Part shown: one piece after another, positions 44,890 through 53,589 of the stretch
Layout: each line of letters starts with the position of its first letter
Numbering within the stretch: position 1 is the first letter of the stretch
Origin: Enterobacter sp. kpr-6
GTDB taxonomy: Bacteria; Pseudomonadota; Gammaproteobacteria; Enterobacterales; Enterobacteriaceae
Assembly (NCBI RefSeq): GCF_900116015.1
Contig: NZ_FOYH01000003.1
Coordinates: forward strand, 372,001-436,000
Reading direction: 5' to 3'
Length of the DNA stretch: 64,000 nt
Position numbers and translations under genes: made by a program
Notes under the pieces: model-generated
Told to the model about the DNA's origin: nothing
The model's input: the letters and a program-made list of their open reading frames with translations, nothing else
The model's database searches: none

Positions 44890-46263
44890 ATGACAGAACA
44901 CGACTACACGAAATCCATCGCCGATGCGCTGCCGCCAGGCTATCGCTTCGACGAGTTTGAAATTCAGGATGTGATCCAGACGACGCAGACGGAAATCGTC
45001 TATCAGGCGTGGGATCACCAGCTTGAACGCGCCATTGCCATTCGTGAATTTATGCCCCGCGCCCTTACCGTGCGCAGCGATGACATGCGCCTGATCCTGC
45101 GCGGTAAGCAGGATCACCAGGCTTTTAGCGCCGGGCTGACCGCCTTTATTAAAGACGCACGCCAGCTGGCGCGTTTTAACCATCCAAATCTGGTGCAGGT
45201 GCTGCGCTTCTGGGTGCAGAACGAAACCGCCTATGCCGCGACCCTGTTTTATAACGGTATTACCCTGGCTGAACTGCATAAAATCCAGCCGGAAGCGATC
45301 GATGACGAGTGGATCCGCCGGGTGCTGCCGATGCTGTGCAGTGGGCTGTCGCTCCTGCACCGGGACGGCTTTGTGCATCGCAACCTGTCGCTGAATAGCA
45401 TCCAGATTCAGGATAACGGTATGCCGTTGCTGCTTAACTTCGGCATTTCGCATCCCATCAGCGGCACGCCGGGCGACGGAGCCAACGCGCAGTTACAGGC
45501 CGGGTTTGCTCCGCTTGAGCTTTACACCAACGATCTGGCAAGTCAGATCGGCCCGTGGACCGATATCTATTCGCTGGGTGCGGTGCTCTACACACTTGTG
45601 CACGGCACCTGCCCGCCCGCCAGCGTGACGCGCAGTATTCAGGACAGTTGCGTGACGCTTAGTGACAATCCGCCCGCGGGTTACTCGCCTGCGCTGCTGC
45701 GGGCTATCGATAAGGCGCTGGCGCTAAAGCCGGAAGACCGCCCGCAGTCGATAGCGGAATTTGCCGCCCTCGCGGAGATTTACTCCGGCGAACCGGGTGA
45801 AATGGCCGCCAGCAAAGCGCCGGGCACCATGCTCATCCCGGTTGAAGAAGCCGAAGACGACCGCCGTAAAACGCTGTGGCGACGGGTGCAAACTCCGGTG
45901 CAGATCGCGGCGGGTATCCTCGTCGGGGTGATCGCCGGGGCGCTGATTTTTGGCTCGAAGCCTGCGGCGTTAACCGATAATCCTGAGGCCACCCCTGCCG
46001 CCACCGCCGCACCAACGGCGACGCCGGTTTCCACCACCCCTGCGGGCGGGCTTATCGCGCGGATTTATATCCGCATGAACGGCGCAAACCAGTTGCTGGT
46101 TAATGGCAAACCGCAAAAAGTGGTCGCCGCCGCCAGCGGCTATGCCTTCCTGCAATTGCCTGCCGGGAAATATGACATCACCCTGCAAAGCGGCAGCCAG
46201 ACCCACACCCAGTCGCTGTCGGTTTCCGCTCCCGGCACCTGGCTTTTAAATCCTCAGGGCTAG
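44890..46263 (+). CDS. Membrane-anchored Ser/Thr protein kinase-like protein, probable pseudokinase
   Basis: 457 residues. The kinase fold is recognisable from about 20 to 300: AIAIREF (beta-3), SLLHRDGFVHRNLSLNSIQI (catalytic loop), LLNFGIS (DFG position), APLE (APE) and DIYSLGAVLYTLVHG (helix F). Three key residues are replaced: the ATP-binding Lys by Arg52, the HRD Asp by Asn165 and the DFG Asp by Asn183; the glycine-rich loop is also missing (VIQTTQTEIVYQA). A membrane helix lies at about 337-356 (VQIAAGILVGVIAGALIFG). Then come a Pro/Ala/Thr linker and a PEGA-like beta domain (IRMNGANQLLVNGKPQKV...LPAGKYDITLQSG), presumably periplasmic. Last gene of the three-gene set. Confidence 0.78.
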   Translation: MTEHDYTKSIADALPPGYRFDEFEIQDVIQTTQTEIVYQAWDHQLERAIAIREFMPRALTVRSDDMRLILRGKQDHQAFSAGLTAFIKDARQLARFNHPNLVQVLRFWVQNETAYAATLFYNGITLAELHKIQPEAIDDEWIRRVLPMLCSGLSLLHRDGFVHRNLSLNSIQIQDNGMPLLLNFGISHPISGTPGDGANAQLQAGFAPLELYTNDLASQIGPWTDIYSLGAVLYTLVHGTCPPASVTRSIQDSCVTLSDNPPAGYSPALLRAIDKALALKPEDRPQSIAEFAALAEIYSGEPGEMAASKAPGTMLIPVEEAEDDRRKTLWRRVQTPVQIAAGILVGVIAGALIFGSKPAALTDNPEATPAATAAPTATPVSTTPAGGLIARIYIRMNGANQLLVNGKPQKVVAAASGYAFLQLPAGKYDITLQSGSQTHTQSLSVSAPGTWLLNPQG

Positions 46264-46275
46264 CGCACAGACGGT

Positions 46276-46316
46276 CCCCTCACCCCGACCCTCTCCCAAA
46301 GGGAGAGGGTGAAAAC
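46276..46316. repeat. CCTCACCC/CCCTCTCCC palindromic repeat
   Basis: Single copy of the intergenic element (CCCCTCACCCCGACC, then CTCTCCC AAA GGGAGAG) right after the pseudokinase stop, same family as 6611, 50507 and 59594. Confidence 0.8.
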
Positions 46317-46456
46317 CGGCCCTCATTTTTAGCGGTAAATTGTCTAAAAGGGCGCAAAACGGGAAATCCACCACGCGACGTAACGGATATTCGTCTACTG
46401 TTTTCTGAAGGTTGATTGCAGCGGTTTCGCTGTTCGCCCGCAAAGGAGAATAATTG

Positions 46457-48154
46457 ATGACAAGATCTTTAACCCGCCGCCCTCATACGCTGCTTTTTGC
46501 CATCCAGCTGGCTTTAAGCGGTGCTTTATTAAGTTTTTCACCGCAAATTCTCGCCGAAGAAGCCCCACGACAGGCCCAGCCGCAGCCGCCGGATATCCTG
46601 CTCGGCCCGCTCTTCGCCGATGTGCAAACCGCGCAACTCTTCCCCGATCAAAAAACCTTTGCCGATGCGGTGCCCAAAAGCGATCCGCTGATGGTGCTGG
46701 CGGATTACCGGATGCAGCGCAACCAGTCCGGGTTTGATCTGCGCCATTTTGTTGAGATGAACTTTATTATGCCCGCCGAGGGCAAAAAGTATGTGCCACC
46801 CGCAGGCCAGACTTTGCGCGCGCATATTGATGGCCTGTGGTCAGAACTGACGCGCACCACCAATACCGCCGGGAAGTGGGATTCCCTGCTGTCGCTGCCG
46901 GAATCCTACGTGGTGCCGGGCGGGCGTTTCCGTGAGGTTTACTACTGGGACAGCTATTTCACCATGCTGGGCCTCGCGGAGAGCGATCACTGGGACAAGA
47001 TCGAAGATATGGTGACCAACTTCGCTTATGAAATTGACACCTGGGGACACATTCCTAACGGCAACCGCAGCTATTACCTGAGCCGCTCCCAGCCGCCGTT
47101 CTTCGCTTTCATGGTGGAACTGCTCGCCACCCACGACGGCGATGATGCGCTGAAAAAATACCTGCCGCAGATGGAAAAAGAGTACCAGTACTGGATGGAC
47201 GGCGCGCAGTCGCTGCAACCGGGGTCCGCCAACAAGCGGGTGGTGAAATTGCAGGACGGGTCGGTACTCAACCGTTACTGGGATGACCGCGACACGCCGC
47301 GCCCGGAATCCTGGCTTGACGATGTGACCACGGCGAAAAATAACCCTGACCGCCCGGCGACGGAAATCTACCGCGATTTGCGTTCCGCAGCGGCCTCCGG
47401 CTGGGACTTCAGCTCGCGCTGGATGGACGATCCCAATAAGTTAGGCACCATCCGCACCACCAGCATTGTGCCGGTCGATCTCAATGCGCTGATGTACAAA
47501 ATGGAAAAAATGATCGCCCGTGCCGCCCAGGCGAGTGGCGACAGCGCCAAATCCAGCCAGTTTGAAGCGCTGGCCGATGCGCGGCAAAAAGGGATGGAAG
47601 CCAATCTGTGGAATGACAAAGAGGGCTGGTATGCCGATTACGATCTGAAAACGCAGAAAGTGCGTAATCAGCTTACCGCTGCTGCGCTGTTCCCGCTGTT
47701 TGTGAACGCGGCGGCGAAAGATCGTGCCGATAAAGTCGCGGCCGCCACCGAAGCACGGCTGATTAAAGCGGGCGGCCTGACCACCACCACCGTTAACAGT
47801 GGTCAGCAGTGGGATGCGCCTAACGGCTGGGCACCGCTGCAATGGGTCGCCGTGGCGGGGCTGAAAAACTACGATCATGAAAAAGTGGCGATGGATGTGA
47901 CCTGGCGTTTTCTGACCAACGTGCAGCACACCTATGACCGCGAGCAGAAGCTGGTTGAGAAGTATGACGTCAGTACCACCGGTACCGGTGGCGGTGGCGG
48001 CGAATACCCGCTTCAGGACGGTTTTGGCTGGTCGAACGGCGTGACGCTGATGATGCTGGATCTGGTCTGCCCGAAAACGCAGCCCTGCGACAGCGTGCCA
48101 AAATCACAACCGGCGGCCAACAGCGAACCGGCTACACAAAAAGTCGCTCAGTAA
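46457..48154 (+). CDS. treA: Periplasmic trehalase
   Basis: 565 residues from the ATG at 46457 (AGGAG 8 bases upstream), matching the E. coli length; a TTG one codon earlier is in frame. A signal peptide is present ([24 protein letters not shown]). The GH37 signature sequences are intact: [15 protein letters not shown] and [12 protein letters not shown], with further conserved blocks [18 protein letters not shown] and [10 protein letters not shown]-like [11 protein letters not shown]. The enzyme hydrolyses trehalose to two glucose in the periplasm, used at high osmolarity; in E. coli it is RpoS-dependent. The gene restarts the conserved backbone after the accessory region. Confidence 0.95.
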   Translation: MTRSLTRRPHTLLFAIQLALSGALLSFSPQILAEEAPRQAQPQPPDILLGPLFADVQTAQLFPDQKTFADAVPKSDPLMVLADYRMQRNQSGFDLRHFVEMNFIMPAEGKKYVPPAGQTLRAHIDGLWSELTRTTNTAGKWDSLLSLPESYVVPGGRFREVYYWDSYFTMLGLAESDHWDKIEDMVTNFAYEIDTWGHIPNGNRSYYLSRSQPPFFAFMVELLATHDGDDALKKYLPQMEKEYQYWMDGAQSLQPGSANKRVVKLQDGSVLNRYWDDRDTPRPESWLDDVTTAKNNPDRPATEIYRDLRSAAASGWDFSSRWMDDPNKLGTIRTTSIVPVDLNALMYKMEKMIARAAQASGDSAKSSQFEALADARQKGMEANLWNDKEGWYADYDLKTQKVRNQLTAAALFPLFVNAAAKDRADKVAAATEARLIKAGGLTTTTVNSGQQWDAPNGWAPLQWVAVAGLKNYDHEKVAMDVTWRFLTNVQHTYDREQKLVEKYDVSTTGTGGGGGEYPLQDGFGWSNGVTLMMLDLVCPKTQPCDSVPKSQPAANSEPATQKVAQ

Positions 48155-48162
48155 GTCCTCTC

Positions 48163-48191
48163 ACCTGCTACCAAATCTGGTAGCAGGTTTT
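48163..48191 (+). terminator. Terminator after treA
   Basis: Perfect 11-bp stem ACCTGCTACCA / TGGTAGCAGGT, AATC loop, then TTTCCCTTT; 9 bases after the treA stop. Confidence 0.85.
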
Positions 48192-48289
48192 CCCTTTGTG
48201 ATCCCCACTTCCCCTCTCGCGCTTCGCTTTCGCGGCGTTTACCCCCTTCCCCCCGCCGATAGCCACACAATTTCCCGGTTGAATCTATT

Positions 48290-48314
48290 CATGAGAACAA
48301 TAATAATTCTCATT
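48290..48314 (+). promoter_or_regulatory. Fur box upstream of the foxA-type receptor
   Basis: CATGAGAACAATAATAATTC followed by TCAT: arms ATGAGAA / TTCTCAT around an AT-rich centre, close to the Fur consensus with its GAGAAT-type half sites. It lies 75 bases before the receptor start, so iron-repressed expression is expected. Confidence 0.75.
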
Positions 48315-48388
48315 CCTATAAATGTTAGTGATGTATTGTTGCCTCTGCCGCCGGGCGGGGGTCGGGTTGTCTGGGAAGGATAAAAATA

Positions 48389-50497
48389 ATGCTGTTAAAA
48401 CGTTCGTCGATTTTCTGCGCGCTGGCGTTAGCGCTGCCCCATGCGGTTTTTGCGGAAGATACCGTGGTGGTCACCGCCACTGCGCCGCAGTCGGCCATCG
48501 CGCCAACAGAAGGTTACACCGTGCAAAGCACGCGTGGCGCGACCAAAACCGATCAGCCGCTGATCACCACCGGGCAGTCGGTGTCGGTGGTAACGCGTCA
48601 GCAAATGGAAGATCAGGGCGTGGCGACGGTGTCGCAGGCGCTGGCCTATACGCCGGGGGTTTACTCCAGTTTTGGCGGGGCCGCTAACCGGTTTGACGCT
48701 ATTTCCCTGCGCGGCTTCCACGGCGGCGATGTGGATAACGTCTTCCTCGACGGGATGCGCCTGATGAGCGACGGCGGCAGCCACAGCGTGTTGCAGATTG
48801 ATCCGTGGTTTATTGAGCGCGTAGATGTGGTAAAAGGCCCGGCGTCGGCGCTGTACGGCCAGAGCGTGCCGGGCGGACTGGTGAATCTCACCTCCAAACG
48901 CCCGCAGTTCAAATCGGAAGGCCATTTCCGGGTGAGCGGCGGGACGCAGAACACCAAAGGCGGCGCGTTTGATTACACCGATGCGATTAACGATCAGCTG
49001 GCGTTTCGCATTATCGGCATGACCCGCAGCAGCGATACGCAGTATGACAACACCCGCGAGGAGCGTTACGCCCTGTCGCCGTCCCTGCTCTGGCAGCCGG
49101 ATTCCGATACCAGCCTGCTGGTGCGCGCCTATCTGCAAAAAGATCCGAGCGGCGGTTATCACGGCTCACTGCCGATGGACGGCGCGCGCTTCGCGCACAA
49201 TGGCCGCAAGCTGACCAACAACACTAACGAAGGCGATAGCGGTGACGGCTATCAGCGCCGGGAGCAGATTTACAGCCTGGAGTTTGATCACCAGTTCAAT
49301 GACGTCTGGTCGGTGCACTCCAGCGGCAGCTATACCCATGCCAATGTGTCGCTGGATCAGGTTTACCAGACCGGCTGGATCGAAAACACCAATACGCTGG
49401 CGCGCGGCTACAGCGGTTCGCGCGGCTCTCTCGATGCATGGTCTACTGATAACCGCGTGCAGGCGGATTTCGCCACCGGCGAGGTGACGCACACGCTGAT
49501 CTTAGGTGGCGAATATCATCGCTATCGCAACGATCTGTGGACGGGCGCGGGCAGCGCGGCAGCACTGAATCCGTTCACCGGCTACACGCCGCAGACCGGG
49601 CATGTGGTGACCTACAATGATGACAACAATCGTCGTTATTATCAGGCCGGGGTTTATCTCCAGGATGAGATGGTGTGGAACCGCTGGCATCTGGACGTGT
49701 CAGGCCGCTACGACCGCATTGTGTCGGAGCAGGTCAGCGATACGAAATCCACCTCAAGTCGTCGCCAGGATGACCATATCAGCGGGCGCGCGTCGCTGCT
49801 TTACGCCTTTGAAAATGGCCTGTCGCCGTACATGAGCTACAGCCAGGCGATTACCCCTGCGTCACTGCCGGGTGCTGACGGCACGCTGTTAAAGCCGACC
49901 ACCGCCGAGCAGTATGAAGCCGGTCTGAAGTTCCAGCCGCCGGGCACGTCGGATATGTACAGCATTGCGATGTACGATCTGACGCAGAAAGATGTCGCCA
50001 CCCGCGATCCGAACATCGGCACGGCGACCTATCTGCCAGCCGGGAAAGTGCATTCGCAGGGTGTGGAGATTGAAGCGCGTAATCAGTTAACGCCGCGTCT
50101 GAGCACTATTGCAGGCTATACGTGGAACACGCTGCGCTTCCGCGATTCGCTGGATGGCAACAGCGGCAACACGCCGCAGCTTTCGCCGGATCAGATGGCG
50201 TCGTTCTGGGCGCACTATAAGTTTGACTACGGCATCAGCGCAGGCGCAGGCGTGCGTTACGTCGGCAAGCAGTGGGCGGATGACACCAACTCGTCGCGCC
50301 TGCCGTCGGCCACGATTTTCGATGCCTCGGTGCGTGCGGAACTGGGCGAATGGTCGCCGCAGCTTAAGGGCGCGTTTGTGCAGGTGAATGCGAATAACCT
50401 GGGCGATCGGGAGTATATTTCCGGCTGCTACGGGACTAATAACTGCTACTTCGGTGCCGAGCGTAGTGTGCTGGCAACGGTTGGCTATGATTTCTGA
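48389..50497 (+). CDS. foxA: TonB-dependent ferrioxamine-type siderophore receptor, FoxA-like
   Basis: 702 residues with a signal peptide (CALALALPHAVFA-ED). A TonB box region DTVVVTATA is near the mature N-terminus. The plug domain follows (ATKTDQPLITTGQSVSVVTR, LRGFHGGDVDNVFLDGM, VKGPASALYGQSVPGG), then a 22-strand barrel ending ATVGYDF with a terminal Phe. Many blocks match Yersinia FoxA (GATKTDQPLI, LRGFHGGDV, RYVGKQWADD-like, AERSV-ATVGYDF), so ferrioxamine B or a related hydroxamate is the likely ligand. AAGGA lies upstream of the ATG, and a Fur box upstream predicts iron repression. No transport partner gene is adjacent; the FhuBCD system elsewhere usually serves. Confidence 0.87.
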   Translation: MLLKRSSIFCALALALPHAVFAEDTVVVTATAPQSAIAPTEGYTVQSTRGATKTDQPLITTGQSVSVVTRQQMEDQGVATVSQALAYTPGVYSSFGGAANRFDAISLRGFHGGDVDNVFLDGMRLMSDGGSHSVLQIDPWFIERVDVVKGPASALYGQSVPGGLVNLTSKRPQFKSEGHFRVSGGTQNTKGGAFDYTDAINDQLAFRIIGMTRSSDTQYDNTREERYALSPSLLWQPDSDTSLLVRAYLQKDPSGGYHGSLPMDGARFAHNGRKLTNNTNEGDSGDGYQRREQIYSLEFDHQFNDVWSVHSSGSYTHANVSLDQVYQTGWIENTNTLARGYSGSRGSLDAWSTDNRVQADFATGEVTHTLILGGEYHRYRNDLWTGAGSAAALNPFTGYTPQTGHVVTYNDDNNRRYYQAGVYLQDEMVWNRWHLDVSGRYDRIVSEQVSDTKSTSSRRQDDHISGRASLLYAFENGLSPYMSYSQAITPASLPGADGTLLKPTTAEQYEAGLKFQPPGTSDMYSIAMYDLTQKDVATRDPNIGTATYLPAGKVHSQGVEIEARNQLTPRLSTIAGYTWNTLRFRDSLDGNSGNTPQLSPDQMASFWAHYKFDYGISAGAGVRYVGKQWADDTNSSRLPSATIFDASVRAELGEWSPQLKGAFVQVNANNLGDREYISGCYGTNNCYFGAERSVLATVGYDF

Positions 50498-50506
50498 TTA
50501 GGGACA

Positions 50507-50585
50507 CCCTCACCCCGACCCTCTCCCTTAGGGAGAGGGAGAAATCTGCCCCCTCTCCCTCAGGGAGAGGGCTGGGGTGAGGGTA
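50507..50585. repeat. Pair of CCTCACCC palindromic repeats in inverted orientation
   Basis: CCCTCACCCCGACC-CTCTCCC...GGGAGAGGG followed after a short spacer by CCCTCTCCC...GGGAGAGGG-CTGGGGTGAGGG. The two units are mirror images, as in BIMEs, lying between foxA and ymgE. Confidence 0.85.
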
Positions 50586-50592
50586 AAAATAA

Positions 50593-50618
50593 AAAAGGCA
50601 GCCAGATGGCTGCCTTTT
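50593..50618. terminator. Terminator between foxA and ymgE
   Basis: Perfect 11-bp stem AAAAGGCAGCC / GGCTGCCTTTT, AGAT loop. On the minus strand it is followed by a T-rich tract, 14 bases after the ymgE stop, and it can also stop foxA transcripts. Confidence 0.87.
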
Positions 50619-50632
50619 ACGTCAGACTGAGC

Positions 50633-50887
50633 TTAACGCCTGCTGACTAAGCGGAAAATTGCCAGCACCACGATGGCACCAACAACCGCGACAAGGAAGC
50701 TTTGCAGATTAAAGCCCGTCACATCTCCACCGATACCAAACATTGTCGCCAGCCAACCCCCGACCACGGCACCCACTACACCCAGGATACAGGTCAGAAT
50801 GAAGCCACCGCCGTCACGACCCGGCATGATAAATTTGGCGATAACACCGGCAATAAGACCAAAAATGATCCACGCAATAATGCCCAT
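50633..50887 (-). CDS. ymgE: YmgE/GlsB/YeaQ-family small membrane protein
   Basis: 84 residues with three short, glycine-rich hydrophobic segments (IAWIIFGLIAGVIAKFIMPG; FILTCILGVVGAVVGGWLATMFG; FLVAVVGAIVVLAIFRLV). The family name, transglycosylase-associated protein, comes from gene neighbourhood; biochemical function is unknown, and members are stress-induced inner-membrane proteins. The position before ycgR, divergent from it, matches E. coli ymgE. Confidence 0.9.
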   Translation of the reverse strand: MGIIAWIIFGLIAGVIAKFIMPGRDGGGFILTCILGVVGAVVGGWLATMFGIGGDVTGFNLQSFLVAVVGAIVVLAIFRLVSRR

Positions 50888-51097
50888 TTTGCTATGTCCT
50901 CTTTGTGCTGTTGCTTGATATCGCAGGCCAGTATCCCTGCATGGTCACCTAAGTATAGGCACTGTGAATAAAAGCGGTTATATGTCACAGACTTAATTCC
51001 GATTAATCGCAAAAAAAAATCGTCCGTTAATGTGAAGTTTCCGCCATCGGTGCCGATAAAACCCCGGTGGGCATTCGTTCTTAAGGAGCCATAAGGC

Positions 51098-51829
51098 GTG
51101 AGTAATTACAGCGATCAGTTCTTGAAGCAGACCCCTCTGGCGGTGCTGGGCGTTTTGCGCGACCTGCAAAAAGGTCAGGTGCCAGTACGGATTTCATGGC
51201 CGGGCGGGCAATTTATCAGCAAGATCCTGGACGTGAATACGGATGCGCTGATCATTGACTTCGGCAGCCAGGAATACGAAAACAAAGCTGTTCAGCGCGC
51301 CGGGAAAGTCACCATTGCCGCTGAAACTCACGGGGCAAAAGTTGAATTCACCGTCGCGCAACTGAGCAGCGGCGATTATCAGTCACTCCCTGCCTTTACG
51401 ACGCCGCTACCCGCCTCATTATGGTTTATTCAGCGTCGGGAATATTTCCGCATCAGCGCCCCGCTCTACCCGGCCTATTTCTGCAAGGCCAGAATGCCGG
51501 ACAAGAGCCTGCTGCGTTTTCGTCTGTTCGATTTGTCGCTAGGCGGGATGGGCGCGCTGTTAGAAGGGAATGCGCCGGAGAGTCTGAAAGAGGGTCAGCG
51601 TTTCACCCAGATCGAGCTGGATATGGCGGCCTGGGGGCAGTTTTACTTCGATGCGCAGTTGATTTCGATCAGCGAGCGTACGGTGGTGGATGGCAAAAAT
51701 GAGACGGTGACCACGCCGCGCCTGAGCTTTCGCTTCTTAAACGTTAATCCGGCGGTAGAGCGTGAGCTCCAGCGAATCATCTTCTCGCTGGAGCGTGAAG
51801 CGCACGAGCGCGCCAATAAGGTGCGCTAG
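51098..51829 (+). CDS. ycgR: YcgR flagellar brake, c-di-GMP-binding PilZ protein
   Basis: 243 residues starting at GTG 51098 (start set by alignment to E. coli YcgR; AAGGAG lies 12 bases upstream). The N-terminal YcgR domain spans about 1-105 (QTPLAVLGVLRDLQKG...). The PilZ domain starts at QRREYFRISAP, which holds the RxxxR motif, and continues to DLSLGGMGALLEG, the D-x-S-x-x-G motif. Both c-di-GMP binding motifs are complete. With c-di-GMP bound, YcgR acts on the flagellar motor to slow swimming. Since pgaCD in this window also responds to c-di-GMP, both motile-to-biofilm outputs are encoded here. Confidence 0.95.
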   Translation: MSNYSDQFLKQTPLAVLGVLRDLQKGQVPVRISWPGGQFISKILDVNTDALIIDFGSQEYENKAVQRAGKVTIAAETHGAKVEFTVAQLSSGDYQSLPAFTTPLPASLWFIQRREYFRISAPLYPAYFCKARMPDKSLLRFRLFDLSLGGMGALLEGNAPESLKEGQRFTQIELDMAAWGQFYFDAQLISISERTVVDGKNETVTTPRLSFRFLNVNPAVERELQRIIFSLEREAHERANKVR

Positions 51830-51835
51830 GCGGAT

Positions 51836-52450
51836 TTACATGGCATCCATCGCCTTCTGCACTTTCCAGATATAGCGCGGGGCCTGCGGCGCGGGGTGGT
51901 TTTCGGCAACATGGTCGACAAACTCATCCGCGCTCAGGTCATTGATCTCACTGATGGCTTTTTTGCGATCTTTCGAGAAGGTACGCAGCAATGCGCCCGC
52001 GCCATTCACATACGACACCACCAGCGCGTACTGCATCACTTCCGGATCTTCAATCCCTGCCAGCACACCGTGTTCCAGAATGCTCAGATAGGCGGTCCCC
52101 ATGGAGATGTTGCGCTCCGGGTTTTTCAGCTCGGCGGTGGTCGGCTCGCCCTTCCAGCCCATATGACGGTAAACTTCCCGGCCTGCGGTGGAGGCTTTTA
52201 ACTGCATTAAGCCCACGGCGTTGGATTTGCTGACCAGCCCAGGGTTACCACCCGATTCAACCGCGATGATAGCCGTGATCAGGCGCGGACTGACGCCCCA
52301 CGCGGCCCCTGCTTTTTCGCTTATCGGCAGCCATTGCATCGCACGTTTCACCGGCACGTCCGGGTTCCACGGCGGATTTTTGTAATCATTTTTGGTCGTG
52401 GTGCATCCCGCCAGTAACATTATCAAAAAAGCAAACCATCTTAATTTCAC
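51836..52450 (-). CDS. emtA: EmtA, endo-type membrane-bound lytic transglycosylase
   Basis: 204 residues from the GTG at 52450 (VKLRWFAFL, one residue longer than E. coli EmtA; AAGGAT upstream). It has a lipoprotein leader with lipobox LLAGC. The SLT domain shows the catalytic Glu in [14 protein letters not shown], then GLMQLKAST and [13 protein letters not shown]. The enzyme cleaves the glycan strands of peptidoglycan, forming 1,6-anhydromuropeptides, and is anchored in the outer membrane. It is convergent with ycgR, only 6 bases apart, and divergent from ldcA, which acts later in the same recycling pathway. Confidence 0.94.
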   Translation of the reverse strand: MKLRWFAFLIMLLAGCTTTKNDYKNPPWNPDVPVKRAMQWLPISEKAGAAWGVSPRLITAIIAVESGGNPGLVSKSNAVGLMQLKASTAGREVYRHMGWKGEPTTAELKNPERNISMGTAYLSILEHGVLAGIEDPEVMQYALVVSYVNGAGALLRTFSKDRKKAISEINDLSADEFVDHVAENHPAPQAPRYIWKVQKAMDAM

Positions 52451-52549
52451 GCAAGGGATCCTTATGCCGGTGTGAGTTGCTGCGCATGACAACAACGTGA
52501 GTAATCGGCATGATAAACGTTTCGCTCTGTATGTCAGCAAGGAAATGCC

Positions 52550-53458
52550 ATGTCAGTCTTTCATTTAATCGCGCCTTCGGGCTACTGCATTAATCAGTCT
52601 GCCGCCGCCCGTGGCGTTGAGCGTCTGGAGGCCGCCGGTCATGAAGTGCATAACCAGGCGGTGATTGCGCGCCGGGAGCAGCGTTTTGCGGGCAGCGATG
52701 CCGAACGCGTGGGGGACGTGAATGCGCTGGTGGATCTGCCGGAAAATACCATTGTGCTGCCGGTGCGCGGCGGCTACGGCGCAAGCCGCCTGCTCGCGCA
52801 GATTGACTGGGAGGGTCTGGCGTTGCGTCAGCAACGTTCTCCACTGTTGATTTGCGGGCACAGCGATTTCACCGCTATCCAGATGGGCCTGCTCGCCCGT
52901 GGGGTGGTGACATTCAGCGGGCCAATGCTTGCCGCCAACTTTGGCGCGGACACTCTGGATGCGTTTACCCAGGAGCACTTCTGGCGCGCGCTGCGCAATA
53001 AAACCTACAGCGTGGCGTGGCACGGCGAGGGGCCTGCCTGCGAAGCACAGGGCACGCTGTGGGGCGGCAATCTGGCGATGCTGGTGTCGCTGATCGGCAC
53101 GCCGTATCTGCCCGCCATCGACGGCGGCATTCTGGTGCTCGAAGATATTAATGAACATCCGTTCCGCGTCGAGCGGATGCTGCTCTCGCTGCATCACGCC
53201 GGGATCTTAAACCGCCAGCGGGCGATTGTGCTCGGCAGTTTCAGTAACAGTGCGCCCAATGAGTATGACGCAGGTTATTCGCTGCACAGCATGATTGATT
53301 ATCTGCGCACGCAGATTGACGTGCCGCTGATTTCCGGGCTGGCGTTTGGTCATGAGCCGCAAACCGTGACCCTGCCGCTGGGTGCTCAGGCCACGCTTAA
53401 CCACAACGGTGCGCACACCACCTTAACCCTGACCGGGCATTCTGTGCTGAATGAATAA
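52550..53458 (+). CDS. ldcA: LdcA, murein tetrapeptide LD-carboxypeptidase
   Basis: 302 residues, close to the 304 of E. coli. It is a cytoplasmic serine peptidase of family S66 that removes the terminal D-Ala from recycled muropeptides. [16 protein letters not shown] contains the catalytic Ser of the nucleophile elbow, [14 protein letters not shown] forms the N-terminal core, and [18 protein letters not shown] plus [16 protein letters not shown] carry the Glu and His of the triad. Genes emtA and ldcA are divergent with 99 bases between their starts. Confidence 0.94.
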   Translation: MSVFHLIAPSGYCINQSAAARGVERLEAAGHEVHNQAVIARREQRFAGSDAERVGDVNALVDLPENTIVLPVRGGYGASRLLAQIDWEGLALRQQRSPLLICGHSDFTAIQMGLLARGVVTFSGPMLAANFGADTLDAFTQEHFWRALRNKTYSVAWHGEGPACEAQGTLWGGNLAMLVSLIGTPYLPAIDGGILVLEDINEHPFRVERMLLSLHHAGILNRQRAIVLGSFSNSAPNEYDAGYSLHSMIDYLRTQIDVPLISGLAFGHEPQTVTLPLGAQATLNHNGAHTTLTLTGHSVLNE

Positions 53459-53589
53459 AAAATCCATTCACAGCCCTTATTAAACCCCGGTTCCTGCCGT
53501 TAATATGTTAGAGTTTTGTCATGCTCCACCCGCAATACGGATGGAGCAGAGTAACGGGTGATCTTGACGTAATAAGGAGTCATACGACA

